Source: Diplocloster modestus (lineage in GTDB: Bacteria; Bacillota; Clostridia; Lachnospirales; Lachnospiraceae). From it: a stretch of DNA of 64,000 bases. A model generated the notes under the pieces. That model saw nothing but the letters and a program-made list of their open reading frames with translations, searched no databases and was not told the DNA's origin. The translations under genes and the position numbers were made by a program. Location of the stretch: positions 489,559 through 553,558 of the forward strand of contig NZ_JAHQCX010000001.1 of assembly GCF_019042245.1 (NCBI RefSeq), written 5' to 3'. The number at the start of each line of letters is the position of its first letter. Positions within the stretch are counted from its first letter, which is position 1. Positions 24,286 through 34,435 of the stretch are shown here, piece by piece.

Positions 24286-27200
24286 ATGTTATCGAAGATT
24301 AGCGTGAAGAAACCGTATACGGTAGTGGTGGCTGTGGTGCTGATATTGATCCTGGGGTTCGTTTCTTTTTCGGAGATGACCACGGATCTTTTTCCAAGTA
24401 TGAACCTGCCCTATGCGATCGTTATGACGACAGACCCGGGAGCCAGCCCGGAAGAAGTGGAAGAGAAAGTGACCAAACCGGTGGAATCGGCGATGGCCAC
24501 CATCAGTAATATAGAGAATATTAATTCGGTTTCTTCTGATAATGTTTCCATGGTTATTCTAGAGTTCTCGGAGACCACCAATATGGATTCCGTTACCATT
24601 GAGATGCGTGAAAGTCTGGATCAGATCAAGACGTACTGGGATGATAATATCGGAGATCCGCTGATTATGAAGCTGAACCCGGATATGCTGCCGGTTATGG
24701 TGGCGGCTGTGGACGGCGCGGGTCTGAGCGCTTCGGAGCTTACAGATCTGGTAAATGACAAAGTGGTACCGGATATCGAGAGCCTGGAGGGGGTGGCCAG
24801 TGTTACAGCTACTGGTGAGATCGAGGAGAGCGTCCAGGTGATTATCCGTCAGGATAAGGTGGATGAGGCCAACGCGAAGGTGAGAGCGGCGCTGGATGAC
24901 AGTTTCTCAGATGCCGAGTCGGAGATGGAGGATGCCCAGTCTGAGATTAAGGATGGGAAGAAGAAACTGGAAGATGGGCTGAATGAGGCTTCCGGTAAGA
25001 TGGCGGAAGGAGAGACCCAGATTCTCAACGGAAAGCTGGATATCGCCAAGGGCGAAGTACAGATCGCAACAGCCCAGAGTCTGGTACAGATGGGTGAGAA
25101 ACTGGTAAGCACGCTGGAGGATACGCTGAACGAGACGAAAGGAAAAGCTTCGGAACTGGAACAGCAGCTGAAAGCCGCAAAAGAGGGTCTTGAGGCTCTG
25201 GAACAGGCGAAAGCGCAGATACAGCAGCAGCTTGATTTCCTGAATTCCATAACACCAGGAGCGATTACACCGGAACAGGCGGCGGCCTTGCAGGGGATGT
25301 TAGCCTCGATCGATACCAGTGCGCTCACGGAAGAACAAAAAGCGGCCATGAATCAGGCGATTCAGATGGGAATCCAGAATATGCCCGTGGAGGTCCAGAA
25401 GGGGATACTGGATGCGTTAAAGAGCGGACTTCAGGGAGCACTTGATCAGATCGACCAGCAGACATCCCAGCTTCCGGTTACGAAAGAGGAACTGGCTCAG
25501 ATACAGGCGGCTTATGATACCGCCAAGGCGGAGATCGGTAAACTAGAGGGGAAACTGACCGAGGCCAAGAAGGAGCTGGCGGATAATAAGGTCAAGCTAC
25601 AGGAGGCACAGGATGCTTTCCCGGAAATAAAAGAGAAAACGGACGATGCAATGAAGCAGCTGGTGGAAGGACAGTCCAAGGCTGCTGTGGAGATGGGCAG
25701 TGCCAAGGCTATGCTGGAAATGGGCGAAAAGCAGATGGACACAGCCAAGGAGCAGTTCGATGATACGAAAGATACGGCGTATGATAACTCTGACCTGAAT
25801 AATATAATTAATACGGATTTGATCAAGCAGATCCTGTTGGCCCAGAACTTCTCCATGCCTGCTGGTTACGTCACGGAAGACCGGGTGGATTATCTGGTAA
25901 GGGTCGGTGATAAGGTAGCTGATACGGAAGATCTGGAAAATCTGGTATTGCTGGATATGGGTATGGACGGGCTGGAGCCGATCCGGCTTTCCGATGTGGC
26001 GGATGTTATTTATACGGACAACAGTGACCAGGTATATGCGAAAATAAATGGAAATCCGGGTATTATGTTCAGCATTCAGAAACAGACCGGGTATTCTACA
26101 GGAGATGTGTCGGACCGGTTGCAGGACCGTTTCGATAAACTGGCGGCAGAAAATGAAAACCTGACGTTTACGGCCCTGATGGACCAGGGAATCTATATCG
26201 ACATGGTGATCAATTCTGTCCTGGAAAATATGCTGTTCGGCGGACTTCTGGCGATCCTGATCCTATTGCTGTTCCTGAAGGATATCAGGCCCACACTGGT
26301 CATCGCCTGCTCGATACCGATCAGTATCCTGACGGCCATCGTGCTGATGTATTTTTCCGGCGTGACGATCAATATTATCTCTCTGTCCGGTCTGGCACTG
26401 GGAGTCGGTATGCTGGTAGATAACTCGATTGTTGTCATTGAAAATATCTACCGGCTGAGGAATGAGGGCATACCGGTCAAGAAGGCGGCTATTGACGGAG
26501 CGAGACAGGTGTCCGGAGCAATTATGGCGTCCACGCTGACAACCATATCCGTATTTGCGCCGATTATATTTACACAGGGAATCACGCGGCAGCTTTTCGT
26601 GGATATGGGCCTGACGATCGCTTACTCGCTGCTGGCCAGCTTGTTGATCGCGCTTACTCTGGTCCCGATGATGTCGGCCGGCCTGCTTAAGAATACCAAA
26701 GAGAAAGAGCATAAGATTCTGGACCGGCTGCAGGGCGTGTGCGGAAAAGGAATCGCATGGTCACTGCGGCATAAGGCTGTGGTCCTGATCACAGTGGTGA
26801 TCCTGCTGGCAGTCAGTGCATTTGGAGCCATTTCCAGAGGAACGGCGTTTATGCCGGAGATGGAGAGCACCCAGGTGTCCGTGGAGGTGAAGATGCCGGA
26901 TGGGTCCCCGCTTTCGGAGACGGCAGCTATGACAGATCAGGTGATCGAGCGGTTAACCACGATCCCGGATGTGGATACCGTGGGCGCTATGGTCAGTTCC
27001 GGTTCCATGATGGGAATGGGTAAGAGCTCCACAGACGCGGCATCCTTGTATCTGATTCTGAGGGAAGACCAGACCATGACGAATGCCGAAGTGGCGGACA
27101 GCATAGAAGAACTGACACAGGATCTGGACTGCGAAGTTACTGTAAGTACGAACACCATGGATATGAGCGCTCTGGGCGGCAGTGGGATATCCGTCCGGGT

Positions 27201-28281
27201 AAAAGGCCGTGATCTGGATAAGCTTCAGGAGATGGCCGGTGATGTGGCGAAGATTATAACCGATACCAAAGGGACTACGGATGTCAATGACGGTATGGAT
27301 GAGACCACGCCGGAGTTCCGGATTATTGTAAATAAAGAGAAAGCCTCGGAATATAATCTGACTGTGGCGCAGGTATACCAGAAGATACAGGCCAGGCTGG
27401 CGGATGCCAAAGCGGCTACCATTCTCCAGACAGAGGCCAAGGATTATGATGTGGTCGTGAAAGATGGGGAAGATGAGGAGCTGACCCGGCAGGATCTGGA
27501 GAAGCTTACCGTAAGTGTTACGAATAAGGACAAAGAGAAAGAAGACGTGCCGCTGTCGGAACTCTGTACATTTACGGAAGGAGATGGGCTGGCGTCCATC
27601 AACCGGATTGGGAACGAACGCTGTATTACCGTATCCGCTTCCATTGATAAAGATCACAATATCGGCCTGGTCAGCAGCGAAATACAGAAGCAGCTGAATC
27701 AGTATCAGGTTCCGAACGGTTACAGTATCGAGATGGCTGGTGAGGATGAAACGATCAATGAAGCCATGGTTCAGGTAATCAAAATGCTGCTGCTGGCGCT
27801 GGTATTCATGTATCTGATCATGGTTGCCCAGTTCCAGTCACTGCTGTCGCCGTTTATCATCATGTTTACCATTCCTCTGGCCTTTACCGGCGGATTTATG
27901 GGACTGTACCTGTCCGGCAGTGAAGTTAGTGTGATTGCAATGATCGGTTTCGTCATGCTTTCCGGAATTATCGTAAACAATGGTATCGTGCTGGTGGATT
28001 ATATCAATCAGCTGAGAAGAGAAGGAATGGAGAAAAAAGAGGCGATCGTGGAGGCCGGAAAGACCCGTCTTCGTCCGATCCTGATGACGGCCATGACGAC
28101 CGTTCTGGGACTCTCCACTATGGCGGCTGGATTTGGCATGGGCGCGGACATGGTGCAGCCCATGGCGATCGTCACGATCGGAGGCCTGACCTATGGCACC
28201 CTGCTGACGCTGTTCGTAGTGCCGTGTATCTATGACTTGTTCAACCGGAAAGAAGACATAACGGAGGAGGAGATTGAGTAA
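24286..28281 (+). CDS. RND-family efflux transporter with extra coiled-coil domain
   Basis: AcrB/SwrC-type pump of 1331 residues. The N-terminal helix is PYTVVVAVVLILILGFVSF (residues 9-27). Hydrophobic clusters after about residues 640 and 1160 form the two sets of transmembrane helices, with GLALGVGMLVDNSIVVIENI and GFVMLSGIIVNNGIVLVDYI as the conserved helix-4 proton-path motifs. Between about residues 200 and 510 there is a long heptad-rich, Glu/Lys/Gln-rich insertion absent from ordinary RND pumps of about 1050 residues. The ATG at 24286 follows AAGGAGG; the open frame runs back to 24178 through the operator. No adaptor or outer-membrane gene is present, as expected in a Gram-positive. 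The tetR stop-start overlap TAATG follows. Confidence 0.92.
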   Translation: MLSKISVKKPYTVVVAVVLILILGFVSFSEMTTDLFPSMNLPYAIVMTTDPGASPEEVEEKVTKPVESAMATISNIENINSVSSDNVSMVILEFSETTNMDSVTIEMRESLDQIKTYWDDNIGDPLIMKLNPDMLPVMVAAVDGAGLSASELTDLVNDKVVPDIESLEGVASVTATGEIEESVQVIIRQDKVDEANAKVRAALDDSFSDAESEMEDAQSEIKDGKKKLEDGLNEASGKMAEGETQILNGKLDIAKGEVQIATAQSLVQMGEKLVSTLEDTLNETKGKASELEQQLKAAKEGLEALEQAKAQIQQQLDFLNSITPGAITPEQAAALQGMLASIDTSALTEEQKAAMNQAIQMGIQNMPVEVQKGILDALKSGLQGALDQIDQQTSQLPVTKEELAQIQAAYDTAKAEIGKLEGKLTEAKKELADNKVKLQEAQDAFPEIKEKTDDAMKQLVEGQSKAAVEMGSAKAMLEMGEKQMDTAKEQFDDTKDTAYDNSDLNNIINTDLIKQILLAQNFSMPAGYVTEDRVDYLVRVGDKVADTEDLENLVLLDMGMDGLEPIRLSDVADVIYTDNSDQVYAKINGNPGIMFSIQKQTGYSTGDVSDRLQDRFDKLAAENENLTFTALMDQGIYIDMVINSVLENMLFGGLLAILILLLFLKDIRPTLVIACSIPISILTAIVLMYFSGVTINIISLSGLALGVGMLVDNSIVVIENIYRLRNEGIPVKKAAIDGARQVSGAIMASTLTTISVFAPIIFTQGITRQLFVDMGLTIAYSLLASLLIALTLVPMMSAGLLKNTKEKEHKILDRLQGVCGKGIAWSLRHKAVVLITVVILLAVSAFGAISRGTAFMPEMESTQVSVEVKMPDGSPLSETAAMTDQVIERLTTIPDVDTVGAMVSSGSMMGMGKSSTDAASLYLILREDQTMTNAEVADSIEELTQDLDCEVTVSTNTMDMSALGGSGISVRVKGRDLDKLQEMAGDVAKIITDTKGTTDVNDGMDETTPEFRIIVNKEKASEYNLTVAQVYQKIQARLADAKAATILQTEAKDYDVVVKDGEDEELTRQDLEKLTVSVTNKDKEKEDVPLSELCTFTEGDGLASINRIGNERCITVSASIDKDHNIGLVSSEIQKQLNQYQVPNGYSIEMAGEDETINEAMVQVIKMLLLALVFMYLIMVAQFQSLLSPFIIMFTIPLAFTGGFMGLYLSGSEVSVIAMIGFVMLSGIIVNNGIVLVDYINQLRREGMEKKEAIVEAGKTRLRPILMTAMTTVLGLSTMAAGFGMGADMVQPMAIVTIGGLTYGTLLTLFVVPCIYDLFNRKEDITEEEIE

Positions 28282-28880
28282 TGGAAGTGTCTGCCAAGAA
28301 AATCGCACTGTTTGACGCGGTGATCGCACTGATCGAAGACGGCGTGGATATCAATACGTTAAAAGTATCCGACATTACGAACCGGGCCGGAATCGGTAAA
28401 GGTACTGCGTATGAGTATTTCCGAAGCAAGGAAGAGATTATTATACAAGCGCTGTTCTATGACGTAGGGCAGCGCATCGAGAAGATCCGAAGGTTACTGA
28501 GGCAATATACGAATACGAAAGACCGGATCCACGCAGTTTTTCAGTGGATTGAGACCGATGCGAGACAGAAGAGTTCCTTTACCCAGCTGTTCCGAATGGC
28601 AAACGGATCGTTTGAATTTTCCAATTCCCTGAAAGAAGAGATGGCCCGCCAGGAAGGATATTGTAAAGAAATAAATGACATCCTGACGGCGTTCGTGGAA
28701 GCTGGAGTCGCTGAGGGTGTGTTTCGGCGTGAAATATCGCCGGTGCTGCAGCGCACGGCTCTTCTGTCCCAGATTATGAGCTTTATGATTTATTTCCATC
28801 AGGAAGATATTTCAGAGGCAGTGACTGTGGAAGAGATGAAAGACTTTTTATACGAGAATATCATGAGAATGTTAGGATAA
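28281..28880 (+). CDS. TetR/AcrR-family transcriptional regulator
   Basis: A 199-residue repressor. The N-terminal helix-turn-helix is IALFDAVIALIEDGVDINTL and KVSDITNRAGIGKGTAYEYF (residues 8-47), and the C-terminal ligand domain is all-helical. Its ATG overlaps the RND stop codon (TAATG), so it is translated from the pump transcript. It most likely binds the GACCGACC palindrome at 24225 and represses both genes until drug or metabolite binds. Confidence 0.92.
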   Translation: MEVSAKKIALFDAVIALIEDGVDINTLKVSDITNRAGIGKGTAYEYFRSKEEIIIQALFYDVGQRIEKIRRLLRQYTNTKDRIHAVFQWIETDARQKSSFTQLFRMANGSFEFSNSLKEEMARQEGYCKEINDILTAFVEAGVAEGVFRREISPVLQRTALLSQIMSFMIYFHQEDISEAVTVEEMKDFLYENIMRMLG

Positions 28881-28949
28881 CTTATTCGGAAAAGATGTGA
28901 TAGGACCGGAGCAAAGGTAAGGATTGGTCTTATGTAACATGGACATCCG

Positions 28950-28986
28950 AAATGGACATGTCCCAAACTGAAATGGACATGTCCCC
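28950..28986. repeat. Direct repeat of a GGACATGTCC palindrome
   Basis: AAATGGACATGTCCC occurs twice 21 bases apart (palindromes at 28954-28963 and 28975-28984), with a third partial GGACATCC before them. It lies between the converging ends of tetR and the activase. Function unknown. Confidence 0.6.
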
Positions 28987-28996
28987 TTCTGGTCTT

Positions 28997-31900
28997 TTAT
29001 TTCTCTGCCAGATTTTTCTGGGCGGTGGAAAGCATGAGTTTGATACGGTTCAGCTGGTTTACCTCGCTGGCACCGGGGTCGTAGTCGATGGCCACGATAT
29101 TTGATTTCGGATGCCTTCTGCGGATTTCTTTGATGACACCCTTTCCCACGATATGGTTCGGCAGGCAGGCGAAAGGCTGTGTACACACGATATTGTTGGT
29201 ACCGCTGTGAATCAGTTCCATCATCTCACCGGTCAGAAACCATCCTTCCCCGGTCTGATTACCAAGCGAGACGATCGGCTCCGCCATTTCCGCCAGGTCT
29301 TCGATACGTGCCGGAGGGGTAAAGTGCTGGCTGGCCTCTAATGCCTTGCATGGAGCGGAACGGATCCAATTCAGGCCTTTGATTCCCAGATTGCAAAGCG
29401 CCGCGGTTTTTTTACTCATGCCCAGTTTACTGGCCTTGAAATTCGAATTATAGAAGCAGTACTGGAAGAAGTCCAGAAGGTCGGGGACAACCGCCTCTGC
29501 TCCCTCGGATTCCAGTAATTCTACCAGGTAGTTGTTTGCCGCCGGCAGGAATTTTACGAGAATTTCGCCGACCACGCCGACCTTGGGCTTTTGCACATCG
29601 GTAATCGGCAGTTTATCAAAATCCTGAATGATCTCACGGCATAATTTCTTATATTCCCCGAAGGACGGGTGCTTCTTTTGTAGAAATGTGATGCATCTGG
29701 CCTCCCATTTTTTGTGCAGCGCGTTTGCAGAACCCGGTGTGGCCTCATAGGGGCGCATCCGGTACAGGCAGCGCATGAAGATATCTCCGAATACCAGACC
29801 GAATATAGCCTTTTTCAATAATGGAAGTGTAAAGGAAAACCCCGGGTTGCTCTCTAATCCGCTCAGGTTGATGGATATAACCGGAATCTGTGGATAACCG
29901 GCTTTTTCAAGAGCCCTGCGGATGAACCCGATATAGTTGGAAGCGCGGCAGCCGCCGCCGGTCTGGGAAATTACAACCGCAGTTTTGTTCACGTCGTATT
30001 CACCGGATAAGATGGCTTCCATAATCTGCCCGACCACCATCAGAGAAGGATAGCAGGCGTCATTGTTTACATATTTTAACCCCACATCCACCGCTGCTTT
30101 ATTGTCATTGGGCAGAACACGGATATTAAACCCGCAGGATTTTAACGCCGGCTCGATCAGAGCGAAATGGATCGGCGACATCTGGGGGCAGAGGATCGTG
30201 TAGTCTTTTTTCATTTCTTTGGTAAATACCACCCGGTCATAGGCGGAAGATACCACAGTCCGGCAGATCGATTTCTGTTCCCGCACCCGAATGGCGGACA
30301 GCAGCGAACGAATCCGGATTCTGGCGGCGCCCAGGTTATTTACCTCATCAATTTTCAGACAAGTGTAAATCTTACCGGACTTGGACAGAATATCGCTTAC
30401 TTCGTCGGTGGTAACCGCGTCCAGACCGCAGCCAAAAGAATTTAACTGAATCAGATCCAGATTATCCCTTGTTTTTACATAATTCGCTGCCGCGTAAAGA
30501 CGGGAATGATACATCCACTGATCCATAACGATCAACGGACGCTCCACCGGATACATATGGGAGATAGAATCTTCCGTCAGCACGGCCATCCCATAGGAGG
30601 TGATCAGCTCGGGAATACCGTGATGAATCTCCGGATCTACATGATAAGGACGCCCGGCCAGAACGATCCCGCGCCTGCCGTTTTCGTTCATCCAGGCCAG
30701 GGTTTCCTCCCCTTTGCGCATCATTTCCTCCCGGAAGTTCTCAAGTTCCATCCAGCCCGCGTGTACGGCCGCCCCCACCTCTTCGGCCGGAATCTGCATG
30801 TACTCCGCAAACTCTTCTTTTAACCGGTTGGAGAGGACTTCCTCACTGGTAAATGCCAGAAAAGGGTTCTTGAAATTTACCTGTCCGGAACGGATTTCTT
30901 CTATATTATTCTTTATATTTTCCGCATAGGATGTGACAATAGGGCAGTTGTAGTGGTTATTGGAATCCGGGAATTCGTTCCGCTCATAGGGAATACACGG
31001 ATAGAATATCATATCCACATGCTGCTTGATCAGCCACATTACATGTCCGTGAGCCAATTTGGCCGGATAGCACTCCGACTCACTGGGAATGGATTCGATA
31101 CCCAGCTCATATATTTTCCGGTTGGAAGAAGGGGATAGCACCACCCGGAATTTAAGTTTTGTGAAAAACGTATGCCAAAACGGATAATTGTCATACATAT
31201 TCAATACCCTGGGAATCCCCACGGTCCCTCTCGCAGCCTCATCCTCCGGCAGAGCCTCATAGGCGAACAGCCGTTTATTCTTATATTCAAACAGATTCGG
31301 GATATTATCCTTGTTTTTTTCCTTTCCAAGCCCCCGTTCGCAGCGGTTACCCGTCACAAACTGCCGCCCGCCGGTAAAGCGGTTGATGGTCAGCAGACAG
31401 CTGTTGGTACAGCCTTTACATCTGGCCATGCTGGTGGAAAACTGAAGGGTGTTGATCTTCTCAAAGGGAAGCATGGTGGTATCCATACCTTCCTCATAGC
31501 GTTCTCTGGCGATCAGTGCCGCTCCAAAGGCACCCATAATACCGGCAATATCAGGCCGGACCGCCTCACAGTCCGCGATCTTTTCAAAGCTCCGCAGCAC
31601 CGCATCATTGTAAAAAGTACCGCCCTGCACCACGATGTTCCGACCCAGGGAAGACGCATCGGAAACCTTGATTACCTTAAACAGCGCATTCTTAATAACA
31701 GAGTAAGCAAGGCCCGCAGAGATATCGGAGACCTCGGCCCCCTCTTTCTGTGCCTGCTTTACTTTAGAATTCATAAATACCGTACAGCGGGTGCCCAGAT
31801 CGATTGGATGCTTGGCGAACAGCGCTGCTTTGGCAAAATCCTCCACACTGTAATTCAAGGATTTGGCAAAGGTTTCAATAAAAGAACCACAGCCTGAAGA

Positions 31901-33241
31901 ACAGGCTTCATTTAACTGTACACTGTCTACGGTCTGATTTTTAATCCGGATACATTTCATATCCTGTCCGCCGATATCCAGAATACAGTCCACAGCTGGC
32001 TCAAAAAATGCCGCCGCATAGTAATGGGCTACGGTTTCCACCTCGCCCTCATCTAATAACAGAGCTGCCTTAATCAAAGCTTCCCCATACCCGGTAGAAC
32101 AGGACCGGACAATCGAGGCGCTCGGCGGCAGCAGCGTGTAGATTTCTTTTATAGACTTAATAGTGGTAGCCAGCGGGCTGCCGTTGTTATTGCTGTAGAA
32201 GGAATATAATAAAGAACCGTCCTCACCCACCAGGGCGACTTTTGTAGTGGTAGAACCCGCATCGATTCCCAGATAGCAATTCCCCTCATAAGAAGCCAGA
32301 TCTGCCGTAGCCACACAATGGCCGTTATGTCGATTTTCAAAAGCCTCATAATCCTCTGCAGAAGCGAACAGAGGCTCCATTCGTTCCACTTCGAATTCCA
32401 GTTTAATATTCCCGGATAACTTATGAATCAGGGCAGTCAGGGTAGTGCTGACCTCAGGCTTCGCATTCAGCGCAGAACCAATGGCAGCGAACAGATGAGA
32501 GTGATCCGGAGCGATCGTATGCTCCTCGTCCAGTTTCAAAGTCCTTACAAACGCCTGTTTTAACTCAGATAAAAAGTGAAGCGGCCCTCCCAAAAACGCC
32601 ACATGCCCCCGAATCGGCTTTCCACAGGCTAATCCGCTGATCGTCTGGTTTACAACGGCCTGAAAAATAGAAGCGGACAAATCTTCTTTGGTGGCACCCT
32701 CATTAATCAGAGGCTGAATATCGGACTTGGCGAACACCCCGCACCGCGCCGCGATGGGATAAATGGCCTGATAATTCCTGGCATACTCATTAAGGCCGGA
32801 AGCGTCCGTCTGAAGAAGAGAAGCCATCTGGTCGATAAATGAACCGGTACCGCCCGCGCAGATACCATTCATACGCTGTTCGATATTTCCACCTTCAAAA
32901 TATATAATTTTCGCATCTTCCCCGCCCAGCTCGATCGCCACATCCGTCTGGGGAGCTTCCGTCTGCAGCGCCGTAGACACGGCGATCACTTCCTGAACAA
33001 AAGGAACTTCCATATGCTTAGCCAGTGTCAGTCCGCCGGACCCGGTGATCATAGGCCAAACCTCAAAATCGCCCAGCTGTGCATGTGCCTTCTCCAAAAG
33101 AGATGCCAATGTCTCCTGAATATTAGCAAAATGGCGTTCATAATCAGAAAACAATATATTTTTATCCTGGTCCAGAAGGGCAATTTTTACCGTAGTAGAA
33201 CCAATATCGATGCCCAATGTATGTAATATTTGTTTATCCAT
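28997..33241 (-). CDS. Giant CoA-substrate-specific enzyme activase (BcrA/BadF type, DUF2229 fusion)
   Basis: A 1414-residue cytoplasmic protein. Two ASKHA ATPase modules of the 2-hydroxyacyl-CoA dehydratase activator type come first: [15 protein letters not shown] (residues 9-23) with [13 protein letters not shown], then [15 protein letters not shown] (about 325) with [14 protein letters not shown] and [15 protein letters not shown]. The remaining half holds the DUF2229 and HgdB-like parts, with Cys-rich [16 protein letters not shown] and [11 protein letters not shown]. Family members carry an Fe-S cluster and hydrolyse ATP for low-potential electron transfer, but the role of this large fused form is not established. 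The start ATG has AAGGAGG upstream on the minus strand. Confidence 0.92.
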   Translation of the reverse strand: MDKQILHTLGIDIGSTTVKIALLDQDKNILFSDYERHFANIQETLASLLEKAHAQLGDFEVWPMITGSGGLTLAKHMEVPFVQEVIAVSTALQTEAPQTDVAIELGGEDAKIIYFEGGNIEQRMNGICAGGTGSFIDQMASLLQTDASGLNEYARNYQAIYPIAARCGVFAKSDIQPLINEGATKEDLSASIFQAVVNQTISGLACGKPIRGHVAFLGGPLHFLSELKQAFVRTLKLDEEHTIAPDHSHLFAAIGSALNAKPEVSTTLTALIHKLSGNIKLEFEVERMEPLFASAEDYEAFENRHNGHCVATADLASYEGNCYLGIDAGSTTTKVALVGEDGSLLYSFYSNNNGSPLATTIKSIKEIYTLLPPSASIVRSCSTGYGEALIKAALLLDEGEVETVAHYYAAAFFEPAVDCILDIGGQDMKCIRIKNQTVDSVQLNEACSSGCGSFIETFAKSLNYSVEDFAKAALFAKHPIDLGTRCTVFMNSKVKQAQKEGAEVSDISAGLAYSVIKNALFKVIKVSDASSLGRNIVVQGGTFYNDAVLRSFEKIADCEAVRPDIAGIMGAFGAALIARERYEEGMDTTMLPFEKINTLQFSTSMARCKGCTNSCLLTINRFTGGRQFVTGNRCERGLGKEKNKDNIPNLFEYKNKRLFAYEALPEDEAARGTVGIPRVLNMYDNYPFWHTFFTKLKFRVVLSPSSNRKIYELGIESIPSESECYPAKLAHGHVMWLIKQHVDMIFYPCIPYERNEFPDSNNHYNCPIVTSYAENIKNNIEEIRSGQVNFKNPFLAFTSEEVLSNRLKEEFAEYMQIPAEEVGAAVHAGWMELENFREEMMRKGEETLAWMNENGRRGIVLAGRPYHVDPEIHHGIPELITSYGMAVLTEDSISHMYPVERPLIVMDQWMYHSRLYAAANYVKTRDNLDLIQLNSFGCGLDAVTTDEVSDILSKSGKIYTCLKIDEVNNLGAARIRIRSLLSAIRVREQKSICRTVVSSAYDRVVFTKEMKKDYTILCPQMSPIHFALIEPALKSCGFNIRVLPNDNKAAVDVGLKYVNNDACYPSLMVVGQIMEAILSGEYDVNKTAVVISQTGGGCRASNYIGFIRRALEKAGYPQIPVISINLSGLESNPGFSFTLPLLKKAIFGLVFGDIFMRCLYRMRPYEATPGSANALHKKWEARCITFLQKKHPSFGEYKKLCREIIQDFDKLPITDVQKPKVGVVGEILVKFLPAANNYLVELLESEGAEAVVPDLLDFFQYCFYNSNFKASKLGMSKKTAALCNLGIKGLNWIRSAPCKALEASQHFTPPARIEDLAEMAEPIVSLGNQTGEGWFLTGEMMELIHSGTNNIVCTQPFACLPNHIVGKGVIKEIRRRHPKSNIVAIDYDPGASEVNQLNRIKLMLSTAQKNLAEK

Positions 33242-33376
33242 AAATAACGCAGTTGCCTGCTGTACCTCCTTACTCTAATATCAGCCTACATTATACGACA
33301 AAGTCCCCGAAAAAACAACCGGAAACATCTTCTGAGACTGGCTGGGAACTTCTGGGGGGTGGCTTTTTGGGGGGGC

Positions 33377-33695
33377 GGGAAGAGAGGTAAGGGGACGGGG
33401 ACGAGGCGGAAAGACGCCGGGAGAAAACCGGGGGCATACTAGCCGTGTCGGAGAAACGCTTCGGGCGGGCATAAGCGGATCTAGTTCCGAAGGAGCCAGA
33501 ACCCCCTATTCGCGGGTCCGGGGCAAACTCGCCAAAAAGCGGCTCAGACAGTGCCCCGGACCCGCAGGGTTCTGACTCCTTCTCCACAAGATCCGCTAAT
33601 GCCCGCCCTCAAGCGTTTCTCCGACACGGCTAGTATGCCCCCGGTTTTCCCCCGGCGTCTTTCTGCCTCGTCCCCGTCCCCTTGCCTCTCTTCCC
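33377..33695. repeat. Giant palindrome 3 (319 nt) with conserved apical tip
   Basis: Outer arms begin GGGAAGAGAGGTAAGGGGAC and end with its near reverse complement; each arm is about 140 bases. The tip at 33516-33563 is GTCCGGGGCAAACTCGCC, AAAAA, GCGGCTCAGACAGTG, CCCCGGAC. Bulges lie at CGCTTCGG (33457) against CCTCAAGCG, CTAGTTCCG (33481) against TCTCCACAAG, and CCCTATT (33504) on the left strand only. Spacing between these equals that in palindrome 1. About ten bases beyond the right arm the sequence AAAGCCGATTTCCATGTTC begins, and ATTTCCATGTTC also follows palindrome 1. Confidence 0.9.
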
Positions 33696-33947
33696 TTGTT
33701 TACAGAAAGCCGATTTCCATGTTCTTCAGCCATGAATCCATGCAAATGCCCAAAATATGGACGAATCGAAAGCCTATTTCCATTTCCTGGCCGATAGGTT
33801 ACTAATATTACTAAACCCGATTATCTGTAAAACCTAACCCGGATTCACCAGAACTAAAATTTTGCCATTTTGTGTAGAAAATCATTTATAAGTGCCTAAA
33901 TCATCCACAACTTTGATGCATACACTAATTGGCATTTACCAGAGCAG

Positions 33948-34031
33948 GAGGGAGCTGGGGCGGGGCGGAATTCCGGGCGCCCGTTACGTTTATCCCGCCC
34001 CGCCCGGAATTCCGCCCCGCCCCAGCTTCCT
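33948..34031. repeat. GC-rich inverted repeat before the LysM gene
   Basis: GGAGCTGGGGCGGGGCGGAA at about 33951 and its continuation TTCCGGGC pair with GCCCGGAATTCCGCCCCGCC and CCAGCTTCC, giving arms of about 32 bases around a 20-base loop. The giant-palindrome tip is absent. The remainder of 33700-34138 is AT-rich and shows only a repeated GAAAGCC(G/T)ATTTCCAT. Confidence 0.75.
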
Positions 34032-34138
34032 CCGTCCCTAAGTAAGCCTCCCCAAGTAAGCCTCCCGTAGTGATTTATCACATTCTATGCCGGAAGGCAT
34101 ATAATAATGAAGAAAGTTTTATGGAAAGGCGTGATGGT

Positions 34139-34360
34139 ATGTGCAGTACGGATGTTTCTTTTGACCCGGGGAAATGGTCGAACGGGATTACTTGTGAAGG
34201 TGAGATGTATGTGGTGAAGGAAGGGGATACGCTGTACCGGATCAGCAGGCAGTTTGGCGTGAATCTGGCTAGTTTGATGGCGGCGAATCCTTATGTGAAT
34301 GTGTATAATCTGCAGGAGGGGGATGAGATTTGCATCCCAAATTTTTCAAATTTCTATTAA
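34139..34360 (+). CDS. Small LysM-domain protein
   Basis: A 73-residue protein consisting of a short head and one LysM domain (YVVKEGDTLYRISRQFGVN, then LASLMAANPYVNVYNLQEGD, EICIP), which binds peptidoglycan or chitin-like glycans. No signal peptide is seen, so it could act in the cytoplasm, the forespore or the spore coat; single-LysM proteins of this kind are often sporulation proteins. The ATG at 34139 follows AAAGGCG. An in-frame ATG at 34121 is possible. gltX starts 75 bases on. Confidence 0.8.
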   Translation: MCSTDVSFDPGKWSNGITCEGEMYVVKEGDTLYRISRQFGVNLASLMAANPYVNVYNLQEGDEICIPNFSNFY

Positions 34361-34435
34361 CAGGAATGGGATTGTGTGATAAAATAGGGCACATATGAAA
34401 ATTATTAAAATACCGATGTGTAGGAGTGTATTAGG

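Noticed and set aside
18893-33695. The giant palindromes as a retron or group II intron
   Set aside because: No reverse transcriptase gene lies nearby and the intron core motifs are absent; the near-perfect arms do not fit either.
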